From JAGVSR01 sp963742405 (GTDB lineage: Bacteria; Pseudomonadota; Alphaproteobacteria; Rhizobiales; Hyphomicrobiaceae): DNA of 64,000 nt. The position numbers were made by a program, and so were the translations under genes. The notes under the pieces are model-generated. The model made no database searches, was not told where the DNA came from, and saw only the letters and a list, made by a program, of their open reading frames with translations. The DNA is taken from NCBI GenBank assembly GCA_963742405.1, contig CAVUMB010000005.1:310001-374000 (forward strand), read 5' to 3'. Positions 44,041-54,123 of the stretch are shown in pieces. How positions within the stretch are numbered: the first letter of the stretch is position 1; every line of letters begins with the position of its first letter.

Positions 44041-46110
44041 ATGACACGCAAGCTGATCGTCGACGGGACCGAAATCGAGGTCGAGGATGGCACCACGCTG
44101 ATGCACGCGTGCGAAGCCGCCGGCGCGGAAATTCCACGTTTTTGCTATCATGAGCGCCTGTCGATCGCCGGCAACTGCCGCATGTGCCTGGTCGAGGTCG
44201 AAGGCAGCCCGAAGCCGATCGCGTCGTGCGCCATGCTCGTTAACGACCTGCCGCCCAACCGTGATGGCAGCCCGAAGAAGGTTTTCACGACAAGTAAAGT
44301 GGCGCGCAAGGCGCGCGAGGGCGTCATGGAGTTCCTGCTCCTCAACCATCCGCTCGACTGCCCGATCTGCGACCAGGGTGGAGAGTGCGATCTGCAGGAC
44401 CAGGCTATGGCGTTCGGCCTCGGCGGTTCGCGCTACGAAGAAAACAAGCGCGCCGTCGAAGACAAGTATATTGGGCCGCTGATCAAAACCCACATGACGC
44501 GCTGCATCCATTGCACGCGCTGTGTGCGCTTTATGACCGAGATTGCCGGCGTCGAAGAACTGGGCCTGATCGGTCGCGGCGAAGATGCCGAGATCACGAC
44601 GTATCTTGAAAAGGGTATTCTAAGCGAGATGAGCGCCAACGCGGTCGACCTTTGTCCCGTCGGCGCGCTGACCCACCGGCCTTGGGCGCATAACGCGCGA
44701 CCGTGGGAACTGAAAAAAACTGAAAGCATCGACGTGATGGACGCGCTCGGCTCCGCGATCCGCATCGATACGCGGGGCCGGGAAGTGATGCGCATCCTGC
44801 CGCGCAACAACGACGCCGTGAACGAGGAATGGATTTCCGATAAGACCCGACACGTTGTCGACGGCCTCAAAACGCAGCGCCTCGATCGGCCCTATGTACG
44901 CAAGAACGGACGCCTCGTTGCCGCCACGTGGAAGGAAGCGATGGATGCCGTCGCTCAACGTTTGAAGTCCACTACTCCATCCAGGATCGGTGCCATCGCC
45001 GGGGACCTCGCGGGCGCCGAAGAGATGTTCGCGCTGCGTGAATTGATGACCGGCCTCGGCGTCGTCAATCTCGATTGCCGGCAGGCGGGCGAAGCGCTCG
45101 ATCCGGCCATCGGCCGGGCGGGATACATCTTCAATTCCACGATCGAAGGCATCGAAGCGGCCGATGCGATCATGATCATCGGTGCCAACCCACGTCTGGA
45201 TTCGCCCGTTCTCAACGCCCGCATTCGCAAGCGCTGGCGCCAGGGCGGCTTGCTTGTCGGCGTCATCGGCGAGGCCGCCGATCTCGGATACGCTTACAAT
45301 CACCTTGGCCGGACGCCGGCCGCGCTGCAGCAGTTTGTCGATCACGCGCCACCGGCCAAGGTCCGGCCGATGTTCATTCTTGGCGCGAATGCGCTGGCGC
45401 GACCGGATGGTGCCGCCATCTTGGCGCTGGCAGCCAAGGCGGCCCGCTCACTTGGCGTGGTCAAGGATGGTTGGAACGGCTTCAACATCCTGCATACGAC
45501 GGCGGCACGTGTGGCGGCACTTGATCTGCGCTTCGTGCCCGGCCCGAACGGCCTGACGGCGGCTCAGATGGCCGCGGGCGGCGTCGACGTCGTATTCAAC
45601 CTTGGCGCCGATGAAATCGACATCGCGGCGGGAGCGTTTGTGATCTACCAAGGCAGCCACGGCGACCGCGGCGCGCATCGCGCCGACGTGATCCTGCCGG
45701 GTGCGGCCTACACTGAAAAGAGCGCGACGTTCGTCAATACGGAAGGTCGCGCGCAGCAGACGGTCCGCGCCGTGTTCCCGCCCGGCGAAGCACGCGAAGA
45801 CTGGACCATTCTGCGCGCGCTTTCGGCCGAAATCGGACGCCCGCTGCCCTTCGATACGTTGCAACAGTTGCGGGCAAAGATGTATGCGGCTGCCCCGGAT
45901 CTTGCCGCGATCAACATGATCCGCCCGGCCGACCCAACAGTCTTGGCGACGCTGGCGGACCGCACCGGCACAATCCGAGACGAACCATTCCGCGCGCCCG
46001 TCCGCGATTTCTACCTGACGAACCCGATTGCACGCGCGTCGCAGATCATGGCCGAACTCAGCGCACTTCGCCACGCCGAGTCCGCCAAGACGCTGTCGGC
46101 GGCGGAATAA
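44041..46110 (+). CDS. nuoG: NADH-quinone oxidoreductase subunit G
   Basis: 75-kDa subunit. 689 residues, Fe-S ligands all visible: [2Fe-2S] Cys35, Cys46, Cys49 and Cys63; [4Fe-4S] His103, Cys107, Cys110 and Cys116; second [4Fe-4S] Cys155, Cys158, Cys161 and Cys205. The molybdopterin-like domain (about 220-600) is degenerate, as is normal for NuoG. AAGGAG lies 9 nt before the ATG. A 115-bp spacer from nuoF contains no gene. Confidence 0.98.
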   Translation: MTRKLIVDGTEIEVEDGTTLMHACEAAGAEIPRFCYHERLSIAGNCRMCLVEVEGSPKPIASCAMLVNDLPPNRDGSPKKVFTTSKVARKAREGVMEFLLLNHPLDCPICDQGGECDLQDQAMAFGLGGSRYEENKRAVEDKYIGPLIKTHMTRCIHCTRCVRFMTEIAGVEELGLIGRGEDAEITTYLEKGILSEMSANAVDLCPVGALTHRPWAHNARPWELKKTESIDVMDALGSAIRIDTRGREVMRILPRNNDAVNEEWISDKTRHVVDGLKTQRLDRPYVRKNGRLVAATWKEAMDAVAQRLKSTTPSRIGAIAGDLAGAEEMFALRELMTGLGVVNLDCRQAGEALDPAIGRAGYIFNSTIEGIEAADAIMIIGANPRLDSPVLNARIRKRWRQGGLLVGVIGEAADLGYAYNHLGRTPAALQQFVDHAPPAKVRPMFILGANALARPDGAAILALAAKAARSLGVVKDGWNGFNILHTTAARVAALDLRFVPGPNGLTAAQMAAGGVDVVFNLGADEIDIAAGAFVIYQGSHGDRGAHRADVILPGAAYTEKSATFVNTEGRAQQTVRAVFPPGEAREDWTILRALSAEIGRPLPFDTLQQLRAKMYAAAPDLAAINMIRPADPTVLATLADRTGTIRDEPFRAPVRDFYLTNPIARASQIMAELSALRHAESAKTLSAAE

Positions 46111-46128
46111 GAAAGGGCAGGGGATACC

Positions 46129-47190
46129 ATGACCGATCCGTCGACCCTGTGGGACAGCTTGCTCTGGCTCGCGATCAACGTGGGCTTGAGCCTGGCTCTG
46201 CTAGTTGGTCTGCTCGTACTGATCGCCTATTTGCTGCTGCTCGATCGCAAGGTCTGGGCAGCGGTTCAGTTGCGTAAGGGTCCCAACGTGGTCGGCCCAT
46301 GGGGGCTGTTTCAGTCGTTCGCCGACCTGATCAAGTTCGCCGTCAAGGAACCGATTATTCCCGCCGGCGCCAACAAGGGCGTTTTCCTTCTCGCGCCGCT
46401 GGCGACCGCAGTCTGTGCGCTGGCCGCGTGGGCGGTGATCCCGATCAGCGAAAACAGTTGGGGCAAGTGGGTCATCTCCGACCTCAACGTCGGCATCCTT
46501 TACGTGCTCGCGATTTCCTCGCTGGGCGTATACGGCGTTATCATGGGTGGTTGGGCCTCCAACTCGAAGTACCCGTTCATGGGCGCTCTGCGCTCGGCGG
46601 CCCAGATGGTTTCGTATGAAGTCTCGATCGGCTTTGTGATCATCACGGTGCTTTTGCTGGTCGGGTCCCTCAATATGACCGACATTGTGCGCGCGCAGGC
46701 GAACGGCATCGGAACGTCGGCGGGCCTGCCGTCCTCGTTCCTCGACTGGCACTGGCTGGTCCTGCTTCCGATGTTCGTCATTTTCTTCGTCTCGGCACTG
46801 GCCGAAACAAACCGCCCGCCTTTCGACCTTGTCGAGGCTGAATCCGAACTCGTCGCGGGCTTCATGGTCGAATATTCATCGACGCCCTACCTGTTGTTCA
46901 TGCTTGGCGAATATGTGGCGATCGTCACCATGTGCGCGCTGGGTACGATCCTCTTTCTCGGCGGTTGGCTTCCCCCCGTTGACATCTTCCCGTTGAATGC
47001 CGTGCCGGGAGTCATCTGGTTCATTCTCAAGGCGACGTTCCTGTTCTTCATGATCGCCATGGTGAAGGCCATGGTGCCGCGTTATCGCTACGATCAGCTG
47101 ATGCGGCTGGGTTGGAAAGTGTTTCTGCCGCTGTCGCTTCTCGCCGTCGTCGTTGTTGCCGCCGTAGTCCAGTTTGGGGGGCTGTCGTGA
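46129..47190 (+). CDS. nuoH: NADH-quinone oxidoreductase subunit H
   Basis: 353 residues, eight or so transmembrane helices; connects the quinone pocket to the membrane arm. Conserved WAAVQLRKGPNVVGPWGL and ETNRPPFDLVEAESELVAGF. Ends with GTGA overlap to the next small gene. Confidence 0.98.
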   Translation: MTDPSTLWDSLLWLAINVGLSLALLVGLLVLIAYLLLLDRKVWAAVQLRKGPNVVGPWGLFQSFADLIKFAVKEPIIPAGANKGVFLLAPLATAVCALAAWAVIPISENSWGKWVISDLNVGILYVLAISSLGVYGVIMGGWASNSKYPFMGALRSAAQMVSYEVSIGFVIITVLLLVGSLNMTDIVRAQANGIGTSAGLPSSFLDWHWLVLLPMFVIFFVSALAETNRPPFDLVEAESELVAGFMVEYSSTPYLLFMLGEYVAIVTMCALGTILFLGGWLPPVDIFPLNAVPGVIWFILKATFLFFMIAMVKAMVPRYRYDQLMRLGWKVFLPLSLLAVVVVAAVVQFGGLS

Positions 47191-47402
47191 CCAGCACGGT
47201 GATCGGCTTCGGTGTGGGATTGGGCGTCGGGCTTTTTGGCTTCTTCGCCATCCGGCGTTTGGCCGATCGCATCGCCACCGCACGTCCCGATGCTGCAGGT
47301 CAGCGAACGGCGTCCCTCATCAGATCGACGGCGATCGTCGATCTCGTTCTCTTCACCGCCGCCGGCGCATTGGTCGGCTGGTACGTTTTTCCGAGCGGAT
47401 AG
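47187..47402 (+). CDS. Small two-helix membrane protein between nuoH and nuoI
   Basis: 71 residues beginning at GTG 47187 that overlaps the nuoH stop (GTGA), giving tight translational coupling. Two transmembrane helices: about 4-22 (GFGVGLGVGLFGFFAI) and about 48-67 (AIVDLVLFTAAGALVGWYVF), joined by a basic/polar loop. It ends 3 bp before nuoI. I do not recognise a named family. Its position and coupling suggest a complex I-associated or assembly role; this is inference. Confidence 0.7.
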   Translation: MTSTVIGFGVGLGVGLFGFFAIRRLADRIATARPDAAGQRTASLIRSTAIVDLVLFTAAGALVGWYVFPSG

Positions 47403-47405
47403 GCC

Positions 47406-47894
47406 ATGAACATCGCCCAGGGCGTCAAATCCCTCTTCTTGATCGAATTCGTGAAGGCTTTCGGGCTCACGATGCGCTATTTCTTCGCCCCCAAGAAGAC
47501 CCTCAACTATCCTTTCGAAAAAGGACCACTGAGCCCGCGCTTTCGCGGCGAACACGCGCTGCGCCGCTATCCCAACGGTGAAGAGCGCTGCATCGCCTGC
47601 AAGTTGTGCGAAGCGATCTGCCCCGCGCAGGCGATCACCATCGAAGCCGGCCCGCGCCGCAACGACGGGACCCGGCGCACCACGCGCTACGACATCGATA
47701 TGACGAAGTGCATCTATTGCGGGCTTTGCCAGGAAGCGTGTCCCGTCGATGCGATCGTAGAGGGCCCGAACTTCGAGTTCGCGACCGAGACGCGCGAGGA
47801 ACTTTTCTACGACAAGGACAAGCTGCTCGCGAATGGCGACCGGTGGGAGCGCGAGATCGCGCGGAACATGGCTGCTGATGCGAAGTACAGGTGA
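47406..47894 (+). CDS. nuoI: NADH-quinone oxidoreductase subunit I
   Basis: 162 residues carrying clusters N6a and N6b: Cys62, 65, 68, 72 and Cys102, 105, 108, 112 (RCIACKLCEAICP, KCIYCGLCQEACP). The N-terminal amphipathic segment anchors it at the membrane. Three bases separate it from the preceding small gene. Confidence 0.98.
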   Translation: MNIAQGVKSLFLIEFVKAFGLTMRYFFAPKKTLNYPFEKGPLSPRFRGEHALRRYPNGEERCIACKLCEAICPAQAITIEAGPRRNDGTRRTTRYDIDMTKCIYCGLCQEACPVDAIVEGPNFEFATETREELFYDKDKLLANGDRWEREIARNMAADAKYR

Positions 47895-47939
47895 GACGCC
47901 TCGGTTCGGGTACGGGTCGATGGGAAGGCTAGGAATTGA

Positions 47940-48572
47940 ATGTTGACGGCTGGGTTTTTCTATCTCTTTGCGGTGCTGGCGATCGGGTCCGCGACGATGG
48001 TGATCGTTGCGCGCAACCCCGTGCACGCGGTCTTGTTCCTGATCCTCACATTCTTCAACGCCGCCGGCTTGTTCATTCTTCTTGGCGCCGAATTCCTCGC
48101 CATGCTGCTGGTCATCGTCTACGTCGGCGCGGTCGCGGTACTGTTCTTGTTTGTCGTCATGATGCTTGATGTCGATTTCGCCGAACTGCGCGCCGGGTTC
48201 ATCAAGAATGCGCCGATCGGCTTGATCGTTGCCGGTATCGTTCTCATCGAACTCGTCGCCCTTTTCGTGACTGGCGCCGCCGGTGGGCTGCCCGCGTCAA
48301 TGCCGATCCCGGCACCCGGCGTGGAAACGCTGACCAATACCGAGCAGATCGGCCGCGTGCTCTATACGAAGTACGTTTATTTTTTCCAGGCCGCCGGCCT
48401 CGTGCTTCTGGTCGCGATGATAGGCGCCATCGTTTTGACGCTGCGCCATCGCGAAGGCGTCAAGCGGCAGTCGATTGCAGCGCAGAATGCCCGCACGCCC
48501 GCAACGGGTCTTGAGGTCATCAAAGTGCCGTCCGGCGGATCGGTATTCCCAGCATCGGAGGGCCCGCGATGA
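47940..48572 (+). CDS. nuoJ: NADH-quinone oxidoreductase subunit J
   Basis: 210 residues, five transmembrane helices, membrane arm. ARNPVHAVLFLILTFFNAAGLFILLGAEF and VIVYVGAVAVLFLFVVMMLD with the pi-bulge TM3 region are typical. ATG 47940 follows AGGA. Its end overlaps the next gene (ATGA). Confidence 0.97.
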   Translation: MLTAGFFYLFAVLAIGSATMVIVARNPVHAVLFLILTFFNAAGLFILLGAEFLAMLLVIVYVGAVAVLFLFVVMMLDVDFAELRAGFIKNAPIGLIVAGIVLIELVALFVTGAAGGLPASMPIPAPGVETLTNTEQIGRVLYTKYVYFFQAAGLVLLVAMIGAIVLTLRHREGVKRQSIAAQNARTPATGLEVIKVPSGGSVFPASEGPR

Positions 48573-48889
48573 CGGGACTGCTGCTCAAGGGTTTGGGACT
48601 ATTTCTCCTGGCGGCCGCAGTGAGCGCGGCTCTGAGCTACATTGTTCCAGGCAAACTGCTGCCGCTTCTGCGCGGTGCGGTGTGGCTGCTGCCGCTCATT
48701 TTTCTGGGGATTGAATACTGGGCGAGTGAGGCGTCGCACGATCTCAATTGGAGCGCCGTCTGGCGCGGGGTCGTTTCGGCGGCTGCGCAAACATTGTTGT
48801 TTTGGCCCGGCGCACTCGCTGGGCACTACACCGTGACGCGCGTCCTGCGCGGCGATCAGGGTGGCCCGAGGGGGAACATAGCCGCATGA
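48569..48889 (+). CDS. Small three-helix membrane protein between nuoJ and nuoK
   Basis: 106 residues with about three transmembrane helices (5-25, 33-52 and 64-86). The start codon overlaps the nuoJ stop and the stop overlaps the nuoK start (both ATGA), so it is locked into the operon. No family recognised. A role as an accessory complex I subunit or assembly factor is inferred from context only. Confidence 0.72.
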   Translation: MTGLLLKGLGLFLLAAAVSAALSYIVPGKLLPLLRGAVWLLPLIFLGIEYWASEASHDLNWSAVWRGVVSAAAQTLLFWPGALAGHYTVTRVLRGDQGGPRGNIAA

Positions 48890-49194
48890 CAATCGGACTT
48901 GCCCACTATCTCACGCTGGCGGCCTGCCTGTTCACGCTCGGGATCCTCGGCATCTTCCTCAACCGGAAGAACGTGATCGTCATCCTGATGTCGGTCGAAC
49001 TCATGCTGCTCGCCGTCAACCTCAACCTGGTCGCGTTTTCCGCCTTCCTCGGCAACATCACCGGGCAGATCTTCGCACTATTCATTCTGACTGTTGCGGC
49101 GGCCGAGGCCGCCATCGGGCTGGCGATTATTGTCGTCTACTATCGCAACCGCGGCTCGATCGCGGTCGAAGACATCAACATGATGAAGGGCTAA
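48886..49194 (+). CDS. nuoK: NADH-quinone oxidoreductase subunit K
   Basis: 102 residues, three transmembrane helices; GLAHYLTLAACLFTLGILGI and MSVELMLLAVNLNLVAFSAF carry the conserved Glu residues of the proton path. Overlaps the preceding gene by 4 nt. Confidence 0.98.
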   Translation: MTIGLAHYLTLAACLFTLGILGIFLNRKNVIVILMSVELMLLAVNLNLVAFSAFLGNITGQIFALFILTVAAAEAAIGLAIIVVYYRNRGSIAVEDINMMKG

Positions 49195-49201
49195 GCCGGC
49201 G

Positions 49202-51157
49202 ATGATCTACTCCGCTATCGTCTTGCTGCCGCTTCTGGGCGCGCTCATCGCGGGACTTTTCGGCCGCCTGATTGGCGACCGCCCGTCCGAACTGATCACC
49301 ACTGCGTTCATGCTGATCGCTGCGGCGCTGTCCTGGTTCGTGTTCATCCAGACTGGCTTTGCCCACGATGCCGCCAAAGCGGCCATCAAGGTTCCGGTCA
49401 TGCGCTGGATTACCTCCGGCGACCTTGAAGCCGCATGGGTTCTGCGCATCGATACGCTGACGTCCGTGATGCTGATCGTGGTGACGACGGTGTCGTCTCT
49501 CGTCCATCTCTATTCGATCGGCTACATGCACGAAGACGACAGCCGCCCACGTTTCTTTTCCTACCTGTCGCTGTTCACGTTCGCCATGCTCATGCTGGTG
49601 ACGAGCGATAACCTCCTGCAGATGTTTTTTGGCTGGGAAGGTGTGGGGCTCGCGAGCTACCTGCTCATCGGCTTCTGGTATCACAAGCCGTCGGCCAATG
49701 CCGCCGCGATCAAGGCATTTGTCGTCAACCGCGTCGGTGACTTTGGTTTCGCGCTGGGCATTTTCGGCGTCTTTTACATTTTCAAGACGATCAGCTTGGA
49801 CGAAATCTTTCGCCAAGCGCCCGACATGGCCGGTAAGACCATGAACTTCCTCGGCTACGACGTGGACATCATGACCACGCTGGCGCTGCTTCTCTTCATG
49901 GGCGCGATGGGCAAGTCGGCGCAGTTCCTGCTGCACACTTGGCTGCCGGACGCCATGGAGGGCCCAACGCCGGTATCGGCGCTCATTCACGCCGCCACGA
50001 TGGTCACGGCTGGCGTGTTCATGGTGGCGCGTTTGTCGCCGTTGTTCGAGCAGGCCCCGGCGGCGCTCGAGTTCGTCGTACTCATCGGCGCAATCACGGC
50101 ATTCTTCGCTGCAACAGTTGGCCTCGTGCAGAACGACATCAAGCGCGTGATTGCCTACTCAACCTGCTCGCAGCTCGGCTACATGTTCGTGGCCTGCGGC
50201 GTCGGCGCCTACACGGTCGGCATTTTCCACCTGTTCACGCACGCCTTCTTCAAAGCTCTGCTCTTCCTCGGCGCTGGCTCGGTCATCCACGCAATGCACC
50301 ATGAGCAGGACATGCGCAGCATGGGTGGCCTGCGCGGCAAGATCCCGATCACCTGGGCCATGATGTTGATCGGCACATTGGCGTTGACCGGCGTGGGCAT
50401 CCCCCATGTCGGCGGGTTCGCGGGATTCCATTCAAAGGACGCCATCGTCGAGGCGGCCTACGCCGCGCACACGCCTGGCAATTACGCGTTCTGGCTGCTC
50501 GTCGTCGCCGCCCTGATGACGTCGTTCTACTCTTGGCGGCTGATGTTCATGACCTTCTACGGCACGTCGCGCGCCGACCATGAAATTTTCGAGCACGCTC
50601 ACGAAAGTCCGCCCGTGATGCTGATCCCGCTGTTTGTGCTGGCGGCGGGCGCAGTTCTGGCCGGTATCGTTTTCGCCCCGTCCTTCATCGGCCATCACAT
50701 GACGGAGTTCTGGGGCATGTCGGTCACGCCCGACAAGGACATCATGCATCACATGCACGAGGTCCCGGAGTGGGTCTTCTGGGCACCGTTTACGGCCATG
50801 GTGGCCGGCTTCGGCCTCGCCTACCTATTCTATATCGCTCAACCGGACCTCCCAGGAAAAACCGCGAGCGCTTTCCGCCCGCTGTACCTGTTCCTGCTCA
50901 ACAAGTGGTACTTCGACGAACTCTACGACTTCATCTTCGTCCGCCCTGCAAATGCGCTGGGCCGCCTGTTCTGGAAGGGTGGTGACGGCACCATTATCGA
51001 CGGCACTATCAACGGCACGGCAGCCAGCGTCGGCTGGGCCACGAGCAAGATTGTCCGGCTGCAGACCGGGTATGTCTATCACTACGCCTTCGCCATGCTG
51101 ATCGGTGTCGCTCTGATCGTCACGTGGTTCGCATGGCCGGCGGGGATCGTGAAATGA
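49202..51157 (+). CDS. nuoL: NADH-quinone oxidoreductase subunit L
   Basis: 651 residues, largest antiporter-like proton pump subunit with the long lateral helix at the C-terminal end. Conserved MFFGWEGVGLASYLLIGFWY, LPDAMEGPTPVSALIHAATMV and KALLFLGAGSVIHA. Overlaps nuoM start (ATGA). Confidence 0.98.
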   Translation: MIYSAIVLLPLLGALIAGLFGRLIGDRPSELITTAFMLIAAALSWFVFIQTGFAHDAAKAAIKVPVMRWITSGDLEAAWVLRIDTLTSVMLIVVTTVSSLVHLYSIGYMHEDDSRPRFFSYLSLFTFAMLMLVTSDNLLQMFFGWEGVGLASYLLIGFWYHKPSANAAAIKAFVVNRVGDFGFALGIFGVFYIFKTISLDEIFRQAPDMAGKTMNFLGYDVDIMTTLALLLFMGAMGKSAQFLLHTWLPDAMEGPTPVSALIHAATMVTAGVFMVARLSPLFEQAPAALEFVVLIGAITAFFAATVGLVQNDIKRVIAYSTCSQLGYMFVACGVGAYTVGIFHLFTHAFFKALLFLGAGSVIHAMHHEQDMRSMGGLRGKIPITWAMMLIGTLALTGVGIPHVGGFAGFHSKDAIVEAAYAAHTPGNYAFWLLVVAALMTSFYSWRLMFMTFYGTSRADHEIFEHAHESPPVMLIPLFVLAAGAVLAGIVFAPSFIGHHMTEFWGMSVTPDKDIMHHMHEVPEWVFWAPFTAMVAGFGLAYLFYIAQPDLPGKTASAFRPLYLFLLNKWYFDELYDFIFVRPANALGRLFWKGGDGTIIDGTINGTAASVGWATSKIVRLQTGYVYHYAFAMLIGVALIVTWFAWPAGIVK

Positions 51158-52659
51158 TCATTACGACCCAACCGATCTTGTCGATCGTCACCTTCCTGCC
51201 TCTCGTTGGGGCGCTCTTCATCGCGACCCTGCCCAGGGCAGCGGCAAACAACGCCCGCTGGGTAGCGCTTTGGACGACCATCGTCACCTTCGCCGTCTCG
51301 CTTCTCATATGGGCGAACTTTGATCCCTCGACGGCAGCCTTCCAGTTCGTCGAAGAATACGAATGGCTGGGACCGATCAAATACAAGGTCGGAGTCGACG
51401 GCATCTCGATGCTGTTCGTGATCCTGACCACTTTCCTCATGCCTCTCTGCGTGCTTGCCAGCTGGCAGTCGATCGACGAGCGCGTAAAGGAGTACATGAT
51501 CGCGTTTCTGGTTCTGGAATCGCTGATGATCGGCGTCTTCGTCGCGCTCGATCTCGTCCTGTTCTACCTCTTCTTCGAAGGCGGCTTGATCCCGATGTTC
51601 CTGATCATCGGGGTCTGGGGCGGACCGCGGCGTGTGTATGCGAGCTTCAAGTTCTTCCTCTACACGCTGCTCGGCTCACTCTTGATGCTGATCGCCATTC
51701 TGGTCATTTATGGCCACACGGGCACGACCGATATTCCAGCGCTGATCCAGACGGCGCGCCTGCCGGCCGACATGCAGTTCTGGCTCTGGCTCGCCTTCTT
51801 CGCGTCGTTCGCGGTCAAGATGCCGATGTGGCCGGTGCACACCTGGCTTCCCGACGCCCATGTCGAGGCCCCAACCGCCGGCTCCGTCATCCTCGCCGCG
51901 ATCCTGCTCAAAATGGGCGGCTACGGATTTCTGCGCTTCTCCCTGCCGATGTTCCCGCTCGCGACCGAGCAATTAGCCCCACTCATCTTCGTCTTGTCGG
52001 TTGTGGCGATCATTTACACGTCCCTCGTCGCGCTGGCTCAGGAGGATGTGAAAAAGCTGATCGCTTACTCGTCCGTCGCACACATGGGTTTCGTGACGAT
52101 GGGCATTTTCACGGTGACGACACAGGGCGTGGACGGCGCGATCTTCCAGATGCTGTCGCACGGCATTGTGTCGGCGGCGCTGTTCCTGTGCGTCGGCGTC
52201 ATCTACGACCGCATGCATACGCGGCAAATTTCAGCCTATGGCGGCCTTGCGGATCGAATGCCGATCTATGCCGCATGCTTCATGGTGTTCACCATGGCCA
52301 ACGTCGGCTTGCCCGGCACCAGTGGCTTCGTCGGCGAGTTCCTGACGCTTCTGGGAGCCTTCAAGGTCAACACCTGGGTCGCGTTCTTCGCCACCACCGG
52401 CGTTATCCTGTCAGCCTGCTATGCGCTCTACCTCTATCGCGCCATTGTCTTTGGACCGCTGGAAAAGCCGGCACTGAAGCTGTTGCCCGACCTGTCGGCG
52501 CGCGAAGTGGTCGTGCTTGGCCCGCTCGTCGTTCTCACTCTTCTGTTCGGGTTCTATCCAGCTCCGATCCTCGACGTGACGGCGGTGTCGGTACAGAATC
52601 TCGTCGCGCAATACGAGGCCGCCGTTTCCGGCGCCGCCAAAGCCGCGACCTTGCCCTGA
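51154..52659 (+). CDS. nuoM: NADH-quinone oxidoreductase subunit M
   Basis: 501 residues, antiporter-like proton pump. VDGISMLFVILTTFLMPLCV, FFEGGLIPMFLIIGVWGG, HTWLPDAHVEAPTAGSV and KKLIAYSSVAHMGFV are diagnostic. ATG 51154 overlaps the nuoL stop. Confidence 0.98.
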   Translation: MIITTQPILSIVTFLPLVGALFIATLPRAAANNARWVALWTTIVTFAVSLLIWANFDPSTAAFQFVEEYEWLGPIKYKVGVDGISMLFVILTTFLMPLCVLASWQSIDERVKEYMIAFLVLESLMIGVFVALDLVLFYLFFEGGLIPMFLIIGVWGGPRRVYASFKFFLYTLLGSLLMLIAILVIYGHTGTTDIPALIQTARLPADMQFWLWLAFFASFAVKMPMWPVHTWLPDAHVEAPTAGSVILAAILLKMGGYGFLRFSLPMFPLATEQLAPLIFVLSVVAIIYTSLVALAQEDVKKLIAYSSVAHMGFVTMGIFTVTTQGVDGAIFQMLSHGIVSAALFLCVGVIYDRMHTRQISAYGGLADRMPIYAACFMVFTMANVGLPGTSGFVGEFLTLLGAFKVNTWVAFFATTGVILSACYALYLYRAIVFGPLEKPALKLLPDLSAREVVVLGPLVVLTLLFGFYPAPILDVTAVSVQNLVAQYEAAVSGAAKAATLP

Positions 52660-52670
52660 TCGGAGCCCCA

Positions 52671-54120
52671 ATGGAAACGCTCGCAGCCTTCACACCCGCC
52701 CTGCCCGAGATCATTCTCGCGGCTGGCGCAATGCTGTTCCTGATGCTCGGCGTTTTTAGCGCCGACACCGCGCGTACTGGCGTGTTCATCGGCTGGCTGA
52801 CCGTCCTGCTGATGGCCGGCGTCGCGATTATGATCGGCACGAGTGGCGCGGAGCGTGTCGAGCTTTTCGATGGCGCCTTCGTGGTCGATGCATTCTCGCG
52901 CTTCTGCAAAGTCCTGATCCTTGGCGCGGCGGCCGTTTCGCTGATGCTCAGCTTCGGCTATTTCGAACGCGAGCGGATCATGAAGTTCGAGATCCCCGTC
53001 ATCGCGCTCCTATCGACGGTCGGCATGTTCATGATGGTGTCGGCCAACGACCTCATCTCGCTCTATCTTGGTCTCGAACTGATGAGCCTCGCGCTCTACG
53101 TGCTGGCCGCCGTGCATCGGGATTCCCTGAGATCGTCTGAGTTCGGGCTTGAAATACTTCGTTCTCGGCGCCCTGTCGTCCGGCATGCTGCTCTACGGCG
53201 CCTCACTGATCTACGGCTTCACGGGCACCACCTCGTTCACCGCGCTGGCGTCAACTTTGAAAGCGGGCGAAGCGGCTCAGAACATCGGTCTCATCGTTGG
53301 CCTCGTCTTCTTGCTTGTCGGCCTTGCATTTAAAATCTCGGCAGTCCCGTTCCATATGTGGACGCCCGATGTCTATGAGGGTGCGCCGACACCCGTCACG
53401 GCGTTCTTTGCCGGCGCCCCGAAAGTCGCCGCCATGGCGCTGATCTTGCGCGTCCTGCACGATGCCTTTCCCGGTTTGCTGTTCCAATGGCAGCAGATTA
53501 TTGTCTTCCTGTCCGTTGCCTCCATGCTCTTGGGTTCGTTCGCAGCCATCGGCCAGACCAGCATCAAGCGCCTGATGGCTTTCTCCTCGATCGCCAACGT
53601 CGGCTTCATCCTCATCGGGCTGGCGGCGGGCACGCAATACGGCGTGTCGTCCGTTTTGATCTATCTGGCGATTTACGTCGTCATGACGCTCGGCAGCTTC
53701 GCCGTCGTCCTCGCGATGCGCCGCGCCGATAAGATGGACGAAACAATCGGTTCGCTCGCCGGTCTGTCGCAGACCAACCTGCCGCTGGCGGTCGCGTTCG
53801 CCGCGCTGCTCTTTTCGCTGGCCGGCATTCCCCCGCTCGCCGGCTTCTTCGCCAAGTTCTACGTCCTCGACGCGGCGATCAAAGCCGGTCTCACGCCACT
53901 CGCGATCATCGGCGTCCTGACCAGCGTTGTAGGCGCGTACTACTATCTGCGCCTCGTCAAGATCATGTTCTTCGACGCACCGGCCGAAGCGTTCACGCCA
54001 CCTGAACCCGCTGTGCGATGGGTCTTTACGCTGTCGGCGTTGCTGGTGACATTCTACGTGGTTTATCCAGCATTCTTGCTCGACGCCGCCGGCACCGCCG
54101 CGCGCGCGCTTGTGCCTTGA
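52671..54120 (+). CDS. nuoN: NADH-quinone oxidoreductase subunit N (one-base frameshift)
   Basis: Third antiporter-like subunit. From ATG 52671 the frame reads the N-terminal third to LYVLAAVHRDSLRSSE (about 53140), then jumps by one base to LKYFVLGALSSGMLLYG and onward to the stop at 54120. Joined length about 482 residues, normal for the family. The break lies in GAGTTCGGGCTTGAAATAC (53139-53157); removing one T of the TT at 53142-53143 gives ESGLKYF, the expected sequence. The remaining 13 nuo subunits have intact frames, so a sequence error is more likely than a pseudogene. Confidence 0.93.
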
Positions 54121-54123
54121 CCG

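Noticed and set aside
51363..53333. 656-codon plus-strand ORF
   Set aside because: Its first two thirds are a shadow of nuoM; only the part from 52671 is real, as the N-terminal third of nuoN before the frameshift.
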